A DNA stretch of 64,000 nt from Gluconacetobacter tumulisoli (GTDB lineage Bacteria > Pseudomonadota > Alphaproteobacteria > Acetobacterales > Acetobacteraceae), in NCBI RefSeq assembly GCF_014174155.1, contig NZ_JABEQM010000002.1, positions 62,001 through 126,000 on the forward strand, read 5' to 3'. A program made the translations under genes and the position numbers. This document shows, one piece after another, positions 52,951 to 63,673 of this stretch. Numbering within the stretch: the stretch's first letter is position 1; the number at the start of each line of letters is the position of its first letter. The notes beneath the pieces were generated by a model that searched no databases, was not told the origin of the DNA, and worked only from the letters and a program-made list of their open reading frames with translations.

Positions 52951-55674
52951 ATGGCGACGATCCATATCGACGGCCGCCCCTGCCCCGCCCGCCCGGGCGA
53001 AAACATGCTTCAGGCCTGCCTCGAGGCCGGGGCCGACCTGCCCTATTTCTGCTGGCATCCCGAACTGGGGTCGGTGGGCGCGTGCCGGCAATGCGCCGTG
53101 CGGCAATACAGCGGCCCCGACGACCGCACCGGCCGTATCGTCATGGCCTGCATGACGCCGGTGACCGACGGCGCGATCCTGTCCATCGACGATGCCGAGG
53201 CCCGGGAATTCCGCGCCAGCGTCGTGGAATGGCTGATGACCAACCACCCGCACGACTGCCCGGTCTGCGCGGAGGGCGGGGAATGCCACCTGCAGGACAT
53301 GACGGTGATGACCGGACACGCCGTCCGCCGCTACCGCTTCACCAAGCGCACCCATCGCAACCAGAACCTCGGCCCCTTCATCAATCACGAGATGAACCGC
53401 TGCATCGGCTGCTATCGCTGCGTGCGGTTCTATCGCGACTATGCCGGCGGCGAGGATCTGGCGGCCTTCGCCACCCATAACGACGTCTATTTCGGCCGCC
53501 ATGCGGACGGCGCGCTGGAAAACGGCTTCAGCGGCAACCTGGTGGAAATCTGCCCCACCGGGGTCTTCACCGACAAGCCGTTCACGGCGGTCTACAGCCG
53601 CAAATGGGACCTGCGGGGCGCACCTTCGGTCTGCACGCATTGCGCCGTGGGCTGCAACACCATCGTCAATGCGCGGCAGGACCGCACGCGCCGGGTGCTC
53701 AACCGCTATCACGACGCGGTCAACCGCTATTTCCTATGCGACCGGGGGCGTTTCGGCCACGGCTTCACCGCCGCGCCGTCCCGCCTGCGCGCGCCCCTGG
53801 CCCGGATCGACGGCCGCCCGACCCCGGTACCGGCGCAGGACGCCCTGCGCCGTTTCCAGATGATGGCGCAGGACGGACCGGTGGTCGGCATCGGTTCGAC
53901 CCGCGCGTCGCTGGAATCCAATTTCGCGCTGCGCGCGCTGGCCGGGCCGGCACGGTTTTCGACCGGCATGGCCGAACCGGAACACGGGCTTGCGCGTCTG
54001 GTCGCCGACCTGCTGCGCGCGACCCCCGCGCGCAACCCCACCCTGCATGACATGGAATCGGCCGACGCCGTGCTGATCCTGGGCGAGAACGTGACCGTCA
54101 CCGCCCCCCGCGCCGGCCTGGCCCTGCGGCAGGCGGTGCGGCAGGCCGCCTTCGATATCGCCGACGCCGCGCGCATCCCGCGCTGGATGGACGCCGCCGT
54201 CCGCACCCTGGGGGCGGAGGCATGCTCGCCCCTGTTCGTCGCCACTCCCGGCCCGACCGACCTGGATCCGATCGCGCGCGCCACCTACCGCGCCGCGCCG
54301 GACGACCTTGCCCGCCTGGGCTTCGCCATCGCGCATGGCCTCGACGCCGCCGCCCCCGATGTCCCCGACCTGCCGGAAGACGCGGCCCGGCTGGCTGCGG
54401 ACATCGCGGCGATCCTGCGCGCCGCCGCCCGTCCGCTGATCGTCGCCGGCACCCAGTACGGCACGGCGGCGCTGCCGCAGGCGGCGGCGGCCATCGCCAC
54501 CGCCCTGGCGGCGCAGGGCGTCGACGCCGCCCTGTCGCTGGTCCTGCCCGATTGCGACAGCATGGGACTGGCGCTGATGGGCGGCCTGTCGCTGGACGCG
54601 GTGTGCGCCCTGGCGCGGGACGGCGGGATCGGCACGCTGGTGGTGATGGAAAACGACCTGACCCGGCGGCTGGACCCGACGGCGCTGGACGCCCTGCTGG
54701 CCGCCGTGCCGCATCTGGTGGTCGTCGACCACACCGCGACCCCCCTGTCCGCCCGGGCCGAGCTGACCCTGCCGTCGGCCAGCTTCGCCGAATGCGGCGG
54801 CACCCTGGTCAGCACCGAGGGGCGCGCGCAACGCTTCCTGCAGGTTCTGTTCCCCGACCTGCCCCTCCAGGCCGGCTGGCGCTGGGCGCGCGACCTGGCG
54901 CATGCGGCGGCCGTGGCGGAGGCCCCCGTCTGGCATGACCTGGACGATATCGTCGCCGCCATCGCCGCCGCGATCCCGTCCCTGGCCCCGATCGGCCAGG
55001 CCGCGCCCGATGCCGCCTATCGCCTGGACGGCGCGCGCCTGCGCAGCGAACCGCCCCGCATCAGCGGCCGCACCGCCGTGCGGGCCAACATCAGCGTCCG
55101 CGACCGCCCGCCCCCGGCGGCGCCGGACACGCCGCTGGCCCCGACGATGGAAGGCGCGTACGGTCCTGCCATCCCCGGCGCGCTGGTCCCCTATTACCAG
55201 GCGCCGGGCTGGAATTCGGTCCAGTCCCTGAACCGCTTCCAGCAGGAAATCGGCGGCCCGATGCGCGGCGGCGACGCCGGCGTACGCCTGCTGGACGGTA
55301 CCAGGGGCGCAAGCCAGGACGGAACCCCGCGTCCGCACCCCGCCTACGCCACCGCCATCCCCGCCCCCTTCGCCGCACGGGCGGGCGAAATCCTGCTGCT
55401 GCCCGAACCCCGCCTGTTCGGGACCGAGGAACTCAGCACCCTGTCGCCCCCGATCGCCGCCCGAATCGAACCCGCCGCGCTGCGCATCGCCGACGACGGC
55501 GGCACCGCGCCCACGATCGCATTGCGCCTCGATGGCCAGACGGTGATCCTGCCCGTCATCCGCGATCCCGCCCTGCCGCCGGGCATCGCCCTGTGCCCGC
55601 CGCACATGGCCCTGCGCGCCTTCGCCGCCCCGGCCTGGGCGATCGTCCAGCCCGCCCCGGACGATGCGCCATGA
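52951..55674 (+). CDS. nuoG: NADH-quinone oxidoreductase subunit G
   Basis: The 907-residue subunit has N-terminal [2Fe-2S] ligands ([23 protein letters not shown]), the His-ligated N5 ([16 protein letters not shown]), N4 ([12 protein letters not shown]) and the extra N7 cluster CTHCAVGC followed 27 residues later by Cys in FLCDRG. N7 and the CD fusion mark the E. coli-type enzyme. A molybdopterin-oxidoreductase-like domain fills the C-terminal two thirds. The ATG has GGGCGGG upstream and it overlaps nuoH by 4 nt. Confidence 0.95.
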   Translation: MATIHIDGRPCPARPGENMLQACLEAGADLPYFCWHPELGSVGACRQCAVRQYSGPDDRTGRIVMACMTPVTDGAILSIDDAEAREFRASVVEWLMTNHPHDCPVCAEGGECHLQDMTVMTGHAVRRYRFTKRTHRNQNLGPFINHEMNRCIGCYRCVRFYRDYAGGEDLAAFATHNDVYFGRHADGALENGFSGNLVEICPTGVFTDKPFTAVYSRKWDLRGAPSVCTHCAVGCNTIVNARQDRTRRVLNRYHDAVNRYFLCDRGRFGHGFTAAPSRLRAPLARIDGRPTPVPAQDALRRFQMMAQDGPVVGIGSTRASLESNFALRALAGPARFSTGMAEPEHGLARLVADLLRATPARNPTLHDMESADAVLILGENVTVTAPRAGLALRQAVRQAAFDIADAARIPRWMDAAVRTLGAEACSPLFVATPGPTDLDPIARATYRAAPDDLARLGFAIAHGLDAAAPDVPDLPEDAARLAADIAAILRAAARPLIVAGTQYGTAALPQAAAAIATALAAQGVDAALSLVLPDCDSMGLALMGGLSLDAVCALARDGGIGTLVVMENDLTRRLDPTALDALLAAVPHLVVVDHTATPLSARAELTLPSASFAECGGTLVSTEGRAQRFLQVLFPDLPLQAGWRWARDLAHAAAVAEAPVWHDLDDIVAAIAAAIPSLAPIGQAAPDAAYRLDGARLRSEPPRISGRTAVRANISVRDRPPPAAPDTPLAPTMEGAYGPAIPGALVPYYQAPGWNSVQSLNRFQQEIGGPMRGGDAGVRLLDGTRGASQDGTPRPHPAYATAIPAPFAARAGEILLLPEPRLFGTEELSTLSPPIAARIEPAALRIADDGGTAPTIALRLDGQTVILPVIRDPALPPGIALCPPHMALRAFAAPAWAIVQPAPDDAP

Positions 55675-56627
55675 CGCCCCCACCTCTGGTCGTCATCGCC
55701 GGCACGCTGGCCGTGCTGCTGGGGCTGGCCACGATGCTGACCTGGGCCGAACGCCGGCTGCTGGGCCTGTGGCAGGACCGGTACGGCCCCAACCGCGTCG
55801 GGCCGGGCGGCCTGTTCCAGGCGGTGGCCGACGGGATCAAGATCCTGTTCAAGCAGGACTGGATTCCCCCCTTCGCCGACCGGCCGGTCTTCGTCCTGGC
55901 ACCGGCCATCGGCATGATGACGGTCCTGCTGGCCTTCGGGGTCATTCCCGTCACCGCGCTGTGGAGCATCGCCGGCGACCTGAACGTCGGCCTGCTGTTC
56001 GTGTTCGCCACCATGGGGCTGGGGGTCTATTCCGTGGTGCTGGCGGGCTGGGCATCGAACAGCAAATACGCGCTGCTGGGCGGCATGCGGGCCGCGGCGC
56101 AGATGATCAGCTACGAAGTGTTCATGGGCCTGTCGACGATGGGCGTCGTCATGACGGCCGGGTCGTTCAGCCTGCGCGACATCGTGCAGGCGCAGGCGGG
56201 CCTGTGGTTCGTCATTCCGCAATGCCTGGGCTGCGCGGTGTTCCTGCTGGCCGGAATCGCGGAAACCCATCGCCTGCCCTTCGACCTGCCGGAAGGCGAG
56301 AACGAACTGGGCGCGGGCTTCCATACCGAATATTCGGGCATGAAGTTCGGGATGTTCTTCCTCAGCGAATATGCCGGCATCGTCCTGGTTTCCGCCCTGG
56401 TCACGACGTTGTACCTGGGCGGCTGGCAGGGGCCGGTGCTGCCGCCCGCCCTGTGGTTCGCCGCCAAGACCGGCGCGCTGGTCTGCCTTTTCATCCTGCT
56501 GCGGGCCGCCCTGCCGCGCCCGCGCTACGACCAGCTGATGGCGCTGGGCTGGAAAGTGCTGCTGCCGCTGTCGCTGCTCAACATCGTCGCGACCGGCGCG
56601 GTCCTGCTGCTGCGCGCGCCGGGCTGA
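55671..56627 (+). CDS. nuoH: NADH-quinone oxidoreductase subunit H
   Basis: The 318-residue eight-helix membrane subunit has [20 protein letters not shown] and [19 protein letters not shown] with TEYSGMKF, the quinone-channel and proton-path motifs. It joins the peripheral and membrane arms of complex I. Confidence 0.95.
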   Translation: MTPPPLVVIAGTLAVLLGLATMLTWAERRLLGLWQDRYGPNRVGPGGLFQAVADGIKILFKQDWIPPFADRPVFVLAPAIGMMTVLLAFGVIPVTALWSIAGDLNVGLLFVFATMGLGVYSVVLAGWASNSKYALLGGMRAAAQMISYEVFMGLSTMGVVMTAGSFSLRDIVQAQAGLWFVIPQCLGCAVFLLAGIAETHRLPFDLPEGENELGAGFHTEYSGMKFGMFFLSEYAGIVLVSALVTTLYLGGWQGPVLPPALWFAAKTGALVCLFILLRAALPRPRYDQLMALGWKVLLPLSLLNIVATGAVLLLRAPG

Positions 56628-56641
56628 CGGGGGGACATGCC

Positions 56642-57154
56642 ATGTTCGGAATCCTGCGCACCCTGTGGCTGACGTTCCTGCACCTGGGCCATCGGCGCGT
56701 CACCGTGGGCTATCCGGAAACCAGGCCCGCCCTGCCGCCGCGCTATCGCGGGCGGATCATCCTGTCGCGCGACCCCGACGGGCTGGAACGCTGCGTGGCG
56801 TGCAACCTGTGCGCGGTGGCCTGCCCGGTGGATTGCATCAGCCTGCAGAAGGCCGAGCAGGACGGGCGCTGGTATCCCGAATATTTCCGGATCAATTTTT
56901 CCCGCTGCATCTTCTGCGGATTTTGCGAGGAAGCCTGCCCGACCTACGCCATCCAGCTGACCCCGGATTTCGAGATGAGCGAGTACGTCCGTCCGAACCT
57001 GGTCTATGAAAAGGAGGACCTGCTGATCAGCGGCACCGGAAAATATCCCGACTACAGCTTCTATCGCGTCTCGGGCGTGGACATCCCGGGCAAGGCCAAG
57101 GGCGATGCGGAACGCGAGCAGCCGCCCGTCGACCTGCACAGCCTGCTGCCGTGA
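56642..57154 (+). CDS. nuoI: NADH-quinone oxidoreductase subunit I
   Basis: This 170-residue ferredoxin-like subunit has two [4Fe-4S] motifs, [15 protein letters not shown] and [15 protein letters not shown] (N6a/N6b). The N-terminal amphipathic stretch is typical. It lies 14 bp after nuoH and 13 bp before nuoJ. Confidence 0.95.
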   Translation: MFGILRTLWLTFLHLGHRRVTVGYPETRPALPPRYRGRIILSRDPDGLERCVACNLCAVACPVDCISLQKAEQDGRWYPEYFRINFSRCIFCGFCEEACPTYAIQLTPDFEMSEYVRPNLVYEKEDLLISGTGKYPDYSFYRVSGVDIPGKAKGDAEREQPPVDLHSLLP

Positions 57155-57167
57155 CCGCCCTGCCGCC

Positions 57168-57680
57168 ATGATCCTCAACGCGCCCTTCCTGCTGTTCGCC
57201 CTGGTGGCGGTCTGGGCCACGTTCATGGTGGTGACGCGCGCGGTCGCGATCCATGCGCTGCTGTACCTGGTGGTGGCACTGCTGGCGCTGGCCTGCATCT
57301 TCGACGTGCTGGGCGCGCCGTTCGCCGCGATCCTGGAAGTCATCGTCTATGCCGGCGCCATCATGGTGCTGTTCGTGTTCGTGGTCATGATGCTCAATCT
57401 CGGCCGGCCGGACCGCCTGCGCGAAAATACCTGGATCACGCCGCGCACCTGGGTCGGTCCGGGCATCCTGGCCGCCCTGCTGCTGGCCGCGCTGGCCGAC
57501 GCGCTGGCGATGGCCCCGCCCGATGGCGGACCGGTCGTCGTCATCGACACGCGGCAGGTCGGGCTGGCGCTGTACGGGCCCTATGTCCTGATGGTGGAAC
57601 TGGCGTCGTTCCTGCTTCTGGCCGGTCTGGTCAGCGCCTTTCGCATCGGCCGGCACATACGTGGCGAGGATGCGCCGTGA
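57168..57680 (+). CDS. nuoJ: NADH-quinone oxidoreductase subunit J
   Basis: The 170-residue five-helix subunit has [20 protein letters not shown] and [22 protein letters not shown], the conserved helix-3 pi-bulge region at the base of the membrane arm. It overlaps nuoK by 4 nt. Confidence 0.93.
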   Translation: MILNAPFLLFALVAVWATFMVVTRAVAIHALLYLVVALLALACIFDVLGAPFAAILEVIVYAGAIMVLFVFVVMMLNLGRPDRLRENTWITPRTWVGPGILAALLLAALADALAMAPPDGGPVVVIDTRQVGLALYGPYVLMVELASFLLLAGLVSAFRIGRHIRGEDAP

Positions 57681-57985
57681 CCGCCGCCCCGGCCCAGGCC
57701 CTGCTGCTGGCCAGCATGCTGTTCGCGCTGGGCCTGCTGGGCGTGCTGGTGCGGCGCAACCTGCTGTTCATGCTGATGTCGATCGAAATCATGCTGAACG
57801 CCGCCGCCCTGGCCTTCGTCGCCGCCGGAATGCGCTGGCACGCGGCCGATGGCCAGGTCATGTTCCTGATGATCCTGGCCCTGGCCGCGGCCGAGGCCGC
57901 CGTGGGGCTGGCGATCCTGCTGCGCCTGCATGCCGCCGGCCGCCCGACGCTGGACGCCGATACCGGCAACCGCCTGAAGGGATAA
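57677..57985 (+). CDS. nuoK: NADH-quinone oxidoreductase subunit K
   Basis: This 102-residue three-helix subunit has the two buried Glu residues in [10 protein letters not shown] and [11 protein letters not shown] that take part in proton transfer. The start is GTG, overlapping nuoJ (GTGA), the only clear non-ATG start in the operon. Confidence 0.93.
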   Translation: MTAAPAQALLLASMLFALGLLGVLVRRNLLFMLMSIEIMLNAAALAFVAAGMRWHAADGQVMFLMILALAAAEAAVGLAILLRLHAAGRPTLDADTGNRLKG

Positions 57986-57991
57986 GGCATC

Positions 57992-59869
57992 ATGCTCGCC
58001 CTCCTGCCGCCGCTGGCCTTCCTGCCGCCGCTGATCGTCCTGTGTCCGCTGGCGGCCGCCACGATCCTGCTGCTGTCGGCCGGGCGCATGCCAGCCCCGG
58101 CGACCCGCGTGCTCGCCGCCGGGGCGGTCGGGCTGGCGGCGGTGCTGACCCTGTGGCTGGCCGTCCGGTTCCTGTCGGCGCCGCCGCCCACGCATCGGCT
58201 GGACGTCGTGCTGTGGCACTGGCTGCGCGTGGGCGGGTTCGACGCCCGCATCGCCTTCACGCTCGACCCGCTGTCGCTGGTGATGATGCTGGTGGTGACC
58301 GGGGTGGGCTTCCTGATCCATCTCTACGCCTGCGGCTACATGCGCGGCGATCCGGACGTGGCGCGCTTCTTCGCCTGCATGACGCTGTTCGTCGCAGCGA
58401 TGCTGGTGCTGGTGCTGTCGTCCGACCTGCTGTGCCTGTATGTCGGCTGGGAAGGGGTGGGGCTGTGTTCCTACCTGCTGATCGGCTTCTGGTACGCCGA
58501 GGCCGCGAACGGCGCCGCCGCGCGCAAGGCCTTCATCGTCACGCGCATCGGCGATGCGGCCCTGCTGTGCGGCCTGCTGCTGCTGGCCACCCGGGCCGGC
58601 GGGCTGGATATCACGATGCTGCTGCAACCCGGGCAGCCCGGCGGCCCGGTGGCCGAGGCCGCCGCCGCCCTGCTGCTGGGCGGCGCGCTGGCCAAGTCGG
58701 CGCAGGTGCCGTTCCAGATCTGGCTGCCAGACGCCATGGCCGGCCCGACGCCGGTGTCGGCGCTGATCCACGCCGCGACCATGGTCACCGCCGGGGTCTA
58801 CCTGATCGCGCGGCTGCACCCGCTGTTCCTGGCCGCGCCGACGATCATGGCCGCCACCGCCGTACTGGGACTGGTCACGCTGCTGCTGGCCGCCGGCAGC
58901 GCGCTGGCCCAGACCGACATCAAGCGCATCCTCGCCTTCTCGACGATCAGCCAGCTGGGCTACATGTTCCTCGCCCTGGGCACCGGCGCGTGGGGGGCCG
59001 CGATCTTCCATCTGGTGACGCACGCACTGTTCAAGGCGCTGCTGTTCATGGCGGCGGGCGCCGTCATCCTGCGCGTCCATCACCAGCAGGACATCTTCCA
59101 CATGGGCGGGCTGGGACGCGCGATGCCGGGCGTCTTCGCCGCGTTCGCGGCCGGGGCGGCGGCGCTGGCCGGCCTGCCGCTGGTCACCGCCGGATTCTAC
59201 AGCAAGGAGGCTATCCTGCAGCAGGCCTGGCACGCCAGTCCCCTGCTGTGGGCGGGGGCGCTGCTGGGGGCCTTCCTGACCGCGCTCTATATCTCGCGCT
59301 GCGTCTTCATCGTGTTCCTGGGGCCGGTCCGCACCGCGCCCACGGGCCGGACGGAGGCGTCGATGGCCATCCCGCTGGCCGGCCTGTCGGTGCTGGCGAT
59401 CACCGGCGGCCTGATCGAAATGCCCGATGCCATCGCGCCGGTGCACCTGCTGTTCCGCCTGCTGGCGCCCGTGCTCGGCCCCCCACCGGCGGAGGGTGGC
59501 GCGGAAGGGGGCGCCGGGCTGCTGCTGCTAACCGGGGCGCTGGCGCCGCTGGCCGGCATCGCCATGGCCTGGGTCCTGTGGCGTCCGCGTGCCGGGACCG
59601 CCGCCCCGGCCGCAGGCGAACTGGCGCGCGCGGCGCGTGCCGGCTGGGGGTTCGACGCCGCCTACGGGCTGCTGCTGGTGCGACCGTTCCTCGCATTGGG
59701 GTGGCTGAACCGCCGCGACCTGTTCGACCGCGTGCCCGACCTGCTGGCCGCCGCGACGCGATGGGGGGCGGCGGTGCTGGGCCGGATGCAGGACGGACGG
59801 GTCCGGCGCTATGCCGGATGGATCGCCGCCGGGACGGTCGCGGCGCTGTGCCTGGCGGTGCGGCCATGA
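57992..59869 (+). CDS. nuoL: NADH-quinone oxidoreductase subunit L
   Basis: The 625-residue antiporter-like subunit has the key Glu in GWEGVGLCSYLLIGFW and Lys in LPDAMAGPTPVSALIHAATMV, about 16 helices and the long C-terminal amphipathic lateral helix region (LLLVRPFLALGWLNRRDLFD). It is the distal proton pump of the membrane arm. It overlaps nuoM by 4 nt. Confidence 0.95.
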   Translation: MLALLPPLAFLPPLIVLCPLAAATILLLSAGRMPAPATRVLAAGAVGLAAVLTLWLAVRFLSAPPPTHRLDVVLWHWLRVGGFDARIAFTLDPLSLVMMLVVTGVGFLIHLYACGYMRGDPDVARFFACMTLFVAAMLVLVLSSDLLCLYVGWEGVGLCSYLLIGFWYAEAANGAAARKAFIVTRIGDAALLCGLLLLATRAGGLDITMLLQPGQPGGPVAEAAAALLLGGALAKSAQVPFQIWLPDAMAGPTPVSALIHAATMVTAGVYLIARLHPLFLAAPTIMAATAVLGLVTLLLAAGSALAQTDIKRILAFSTISQLGYMFLALGTGAWGAAIFHLVTHALFKALLFMAAGAVILRVHHQQDIFHMGGLGRAMPGVFAAFAAGAAALAGLPLVTAGFYSKEAILQQAWHASPLLWAGALLGAFLTALYISRCVFIVFLGPVRTAPTGRTEASMAIPLAGLSVLAITGGLIEMPDAIAPVHLLFRLLAPVLGPPPAEGGAEGGAGLLLLTGALAPLAGIAMAWVLWRPRAGTAAPAAGELARAARAGWGFDAAYGLLLVRPFLALGWLNRRDLFDRVPDLLAAATRWGAAVLGRMQDGRVRRYAGWIAAGTVAALCLAVRP

Positions 59870-61374
59870 TCGCGCTGTATGGCCTGGTGCTGCTGCCGCT
59901 GGCCGGGGCCGCCGCCGCCTGGCTGGCCGGCCGGGCCTCGCCGCGCGCCCCATGGTCCGTCGCGATTGCGACCCTGGTCCTGCTGGCCGGCCTGCTGGCC
60001 TACGTCACCCATGCCGTGCCGGCGGGGGGCGGGCCATGGCTGGCCCACGTCTCCGCCCCGTGGATTCCGGCGCTGGGCATCACGCTGCGCTGCGACATGG
60101 ACGGGCTGGGTCTCGTGCTGCTGTGGCTGACGGTCGCGCTCTCCTTCCCCTGCGTTCTGCTGTCGTCGCGCGATATCGCGGACGCGCCGGGCACGTTCCA
60201 TGCCCTGCTGCTGGCGACCATCGCCGGGGTCGACGGCGTGTTCATCGCCACCGACCTGTTCCTGTTCTTCTTCTTCTGGGAACTGATGCTGGTGCCGCTG
60301 TATGTGCTGATCACCGTCTGGGGGCACGAGGACCGGACGCGCGCCGCCTTCAAATTCTTCCTGTTCACGCAGGGCAGCGGCCTGCTGATGCTGCTGTCGA
60401 TCTTGGGCCTGGTGGTCGTGCACCAGCACCAGACGGGTGTCCTGACCTTCGATTACTTCACCCTGGCCACGACCCATCTGTCGCCCCCGCTGGCGATGGG
60501 GCTGATGCTGGGCTTCTTCGTCGCCTTCGCGGTGAAGCTGCCGGTGGTGCCGCTGCATGTCTGGTTGCCCGACACCCACACCCAGGCCCCCACGGCGGGC
60601 AGCGTCCTGCTGGCGGGGGTACTGCTCAAGACCGGGGGATACGGGCTGATCCGCTTCGTCGTCCTGCTGTTTCCCGACGCGGCGGTGCGCTTTGCGCCGG
60701 TGGCGCTGGCGCTGGGCGCGTTGGGCATCCTGTACGGCGCTTGGCTGGCGCTGATGCAGGACGACATCAAGCGGCTGATCGCCTACAGCAGCGTCAGCCA
60801 CCTGGGCTTCGTCCTGCTGGGCGTGTTCTCGGGCTCGGCGCTGGGCATGGCCGGGGCGGTGGTGCAGATGGTGGCCCACGGGCTCAGCACCGGCGCGCTG
60901 TTCGTCATCGCCGGCGCCCTGCAGGACCGGCTGCACACCCGCGACCTGCGCCGCATGGGCGGGCTGTGGCCGGCGCTGCCGCATCTGTCCGCCACAGGGC
61001 TGGTCTTCGCCATCGCGTCGCTGGGCCTGCCGGGCCTGGGCAATTTCGTCGGCGAATTCCTGGTGCTGCTGGCCACCTGGCGCGTCAGCCCCCCGATCGC
61101 GATCCTGGGGGCGGCGGGGCTGGTGCTGTCGGCGCTCTATGCGCTGACGATGATCGGCCGCGCCTTCCTCGGTTCCCCGCCGGGCGACGGCTGGGCGGCC
61201 CTGCCGGATTTCGGGGCGCGGCACATGACGGTGCTGGGGGCGGCGATGGCGTTGCTGCTGGCACTGGGCCTGTATCCGCAGCCGGTGCTCGACCTGTCGC
61301 TGCCGGCACTGCCGCATGACGCGGCGCGGCCCATCGCATCCCCACCCGTCGCACCAGGGGGGCCGCGCCCATGA
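59866..61374 (+). CDS. nuoM: NADH-quinone oxidoreductase subunit M
   Basis: The 502-residue antiporter-like subunit has the conserved Glu in FFFWELMLVPLYVLI, Lys in FAVKLPVVPLHVWLPDTHTQ and DDIKRLIAYSSVSHLGFV. It overlaps both neighbours by 4 nt. The C-terminal tail is Pro-rich. Confidence 0.95.
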   Translation: MIALYGLVLLPLAGAAAAWLAGRASPRAPWSVAIATLVLLAGLLAYVTHAVPAGGGPWLAHVSAPWIPALGITLRCDMDGLGLVLLWLTVALSFPCVLLSSRDIADAPGTFHALLLATIAGVDGVFIATDLFLFFFFWELMLVPLYVLITVWGHEDRTRAAFKFFLFTQGSGLLMLLSILGLVVVHQHQTGVLTFDYFTLATTHLSPPLAMGLMLGFFVAFAVKLPVVPLHVWLPDTHTQAPTAGSVLLAGVLLKTGGYGLIRFVVLLFPDAAVRFAPVALALGALGILYGAWLALMQDDIKRLIAYSSVSHLGFVLLGVFSGSALGMAGAVVQMVAHGLSTGALFVIAGALQDRLHTRDLRRMGGLWPALPHLSATGLVFAIASLGLPGLGNFVGEFLVLLATWRVSPPIAILGAAGLVLSALYALTMIGRAFLGSPPGDGWAALPDFGARHMTVLGAAMALLLALGLYPQPVLDLSLPALPHDAARPIASPPVAPGGPRP

Positions 61375-62891
61375 TCGCCGCGCTGGTCGCCACCCTGCCC
61401 GACATGCCGATGCCGGTGCTGGTCCTGGCAGCGGGCATACTGGTCCTGCTGCTGGCCATCGCCTGTCGCGGATCCCGCCCGAGCGGGGCCGCCGGCGGGA
61501 CGGATGACCGGACGGACGGCGGGACGGTCGCCGGGGCGATCATCTCGGCCGCCACGATCGCCCTCGCCTTCATCGGCCTGTGGTCCCCCGCCTCGCCGCC
61601 CTCCGGCGGCATGGCGCGGCTGTTCGCGGCCGATGCGTGGTTCGCCTACGGCACCGGGCTGATCCTGCTGTCGTCGGGCGGCATCCTGGCCATGTCCTGG
61701 CGCCGCATGGCGGGCGAACGCGCGGACGAGGCCCATCTGCTTCTGCTGCTGGGCACGCTGGGCGCGGTCGTCGCCGCCGGCAGCGCCAATGCCGTCGCGT
61801 TCTTCGTTGGACTGGAAACCCTCAGCCTGTCGCTGCTGGGGCTGATCGCCTATCGTCCCCGCGTGCCCGACGCCGCCGAGGCCGCCATGAAATACCTGGT
61901 GCTGTCGGGCACGTCCTCGGCGATCCTGCTGTTCGGCCTGGCCCTGGCCTATGCCGAAACCGGAGACCTGCGCTTCACCGCCCCGCCGGCCGCCAACCCG
62001 GCCGAACCGGCACTGGCCGTGGCGGCGACGATCCTGGTGCTGACCGGCCTGTTCTTCAAACTGTCGGCCGCCCCCTTCCATCTGTGGCTGGCGGACGTGC
62101 TGGACGGCGCGCCGACGCCGGTCTCGGCCTTCGTCGCCGTGGTCTCCAAGATCGCGCTGTTCGTGGCCCTGGCCCGCTATTTCGCAATGACCGACCTGAC
62201 CGGCACGTCCCTGCCCGCCCAGGACCTGGCGGTCGTCGCGGTGCTGAGCATGGTCGGCGGCAACCTGCTGGCGTTCGGGCAGACGAACCTGAAGCGCCTG
62301 CTGGCCGGCTCGTCCATCGCCCATGTCGGCTATCTGCTGGTGGCGCTGCTGTCGGCGGGGCCGTTCGGCGCGGGCAGCGCCGCGTTCTATCTGGCGGCCT
62401 ATGCGGCGGCCACCCTCGGCGCGTTCGCCGCCCTCGGCGCGGGGCCCGACCGGCCCGACCTGGCCGCGTGGCGCGGCATGTTCCACCGCCGGCCCGCCCT
62501 GGCGCTGGCCCTGTCGGTCATGCTGCTGTCGCTGGCGGGCATTCCGCCGGCCGTCGGCTTCTTCGCCAAGGCCTATATCGTCGCGGCCGGCGTATCGGCG
62601 CACCGGATGCTGCTGCTGGCGGCGCTGATCGTCAGCAGCATCATCGGATTGTGCTATTACCTGAACGTCGCCCGGATCATGATGGCGCCCGCCCCCGACA
62701 CCGCGCCGGCAATGGCGGCGCGATCCGGCGGGACGACCGTCCTGCTGGCGGCGCTGGCGCTGGCGACCCTGCTGATCGGCCTGTTTCCCGGCCCACTGGT
62801 CCAGCGCACCACGGCGCTGTTCCTGCCCGCCGTTCCGGCAACGGAAACGGCCGCGCGCGCTCGGGGCCCATTTGAAAACATGCGCTGGTGA
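61371..62891 (+). CDS. nuoN: NADH-quinone oxidoreductase subunit N
   Basis: The 506-residue antiporter-like subunit has the Glu in FFVGLETLSLSLLGLIAYR, FKLSAAPFHLWLADVLDGAP and LKRLLAGSSIAHVGYLL. It completes the 13-gene operon. The N-terminal hydrophilic insert (about 30-55, GGTDDRTDGG) is unusual. Confidence 0.94.
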   Translation: MIAALVATLPDMPMPVLVLAAGILVLLLAIACRGSRPSGAAGGTDDRTDGGTVAGAIISAATIALAFIGLWSPASPPSGGMARLFAADAWFAYGTGLILLSSGGILAMSWRRMAGERADEAHLLLLLGTLGAVVAAGSANAVAFFVGLETLSLSLLGLIAYRPRVPDAAEAAMKYLVLSGTSSAILLFGLALAYAETGDLRFTAPPAANPAEPALAVAATILVLTGLFFKLSAAPFHLWLADVLDGAPTPVSAFVAVVSKIALFVALARYFAMTDLTGTSLPAQDLAVVAVLSMVGGNLLAFGQTNLKRLLAGSSIAHVGYLLVALLSAGPFGAGSAAFYLAAYAAATLGAFAALGAGPDRPDLAAWRGMFHRRPALALALSVMLLSLAGIPPAVGFFAKAYIVAAGVSAHRMLLLAALIVSSIIGLCYYLNVARIMMAPAPDTAPAMAARSGGTTVLLAALALATLLIGLFPGPLVQRTTALFLPAVPATETAARARGPFENMRW

Positions 62892-62899
62892 ACCAGGGA

Positions 62900-62921
62900 A
62901 CGGCGCGGCCTCATGCGCCGT
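62900..62921 (+). terminator. Weak hairpin after nuoN
   Basis: ACGGCGC and GCGCCGT form a 7-bp stem with an 8-nt loop directly after the nuoN stop, but no T-run follows. It may be a rho-dependent end or an mRNA-stabilising hairpin. Confidence 0.3.
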
Positions 62922-62997
62922 CCGCCACGGCGCACCTATTCAGAAGGCTCTCACGACTTTCTGTACACCGGCATTCCCGCCCAGGAGGGCGCGCCTC

Positions 62998-63025
62998 TTG
63001 CAATAACACCGGACCATCCTATTTT
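62998..63025 (+). promoter_or_regulatory. Candidate promoter of the CBS-domain gene
   Basis: TTGCAA (62998-63003) and TATTTT (63020-63025) with a 16-bp spacer lie in the only AT-rich patch upstream of the CBS gene, about 60 bp before its ATG. A separate promoter from the nuo operon is suggested. Confidence 0.4.
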
Positions 63026-63086
63026 CCCTTGTATATTCCAAGAGGCATCGCAATCGGCTACGCGCGCGATGCGGGGGGCTTCTGCC

Positions 63087-63623
63087 ATGACCGCCACCGT
63101 CCTGCAGGTACTCGACCACAAGGGCCATCACGTGTTCACCGTCCGCGAGGACATGCCCGTCGGGCAGATCGCCGACGCGATGGTGCGGCACCATATCGGC
63201 GCGGTTCCGGTCACGAATGCGGCCGGACGGCTGATCGGCCTGGTGTCGGAGCGAACGCTGGTCACCGCCCTGTCCGCCCACGGCACCAATTTCGGCCGGC
63301 TGGCCGCCCGCGACATCATGATGCGCGACGTGCCGACCGCCACCCTGGACGAAAACATCATGGAGATCGGGCGCCGGATGACCGAACGCCGCACCCGCCA
63401 CCTGCCGGTGATCGACGAAGGCGCCATCATCGGGCTGGTCAGCATCGGCGATATCGTCAAGGCCCGGCTGGAGGAAGCCGAACACGTGACCCACGAACTC
63501 AGCGCCTACATCCGCGACAGCGATCACACCGCTTCCGGCCCCCGGACCAACCACCGGGATGCCGTCGCCCCCGCCGACCCGCATCGTGCGCGTCCGGCGC
63601 GGACACCGGGATACGCCCGATAG
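63087..63623 (+). CDS. CBS-pair protein
   Basis: The 178-residue protein has two CBS motifs (HHVFTVREDMPVGQIADAMV, GAVPVTNAAGRLIGLVSERTL; RDIMMRDVPTATLDENIME, HLPVIDEGAIIGLVSIGDIV) and a disordered His/Pro/Arg-rich C-terminus. Such stand-alone pairs bind AMP/ATP or NAD-type ligands; the partner is unknown. ATG at 63087 has GGGGGG upstream, and an ATG six codons earlier is the alternative. It is the second CBS protein near the nuo operon. Confidence 0.88.
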   Translation: MTATVLQVLDHKGHHVFTVREDMPVGQIADAMVRHHIGAVPVTNAAGRLIGLVSERTLVTALSAHGTNFGRLAARDIMMRDVPTATLDENIMEIGRRMTERRTRHLPVIDEGAIIGLVSIGDIVKARLEEAEHVTHELSAYIRDSDHTASGPRTNHRDAVAPADPHRARPARTPGYAR

Positions 63624-63673
63624 CGTCACCGACAGCCGCCGCGCCGACAGCCACCGCCGATCGCCGCGTTGCG

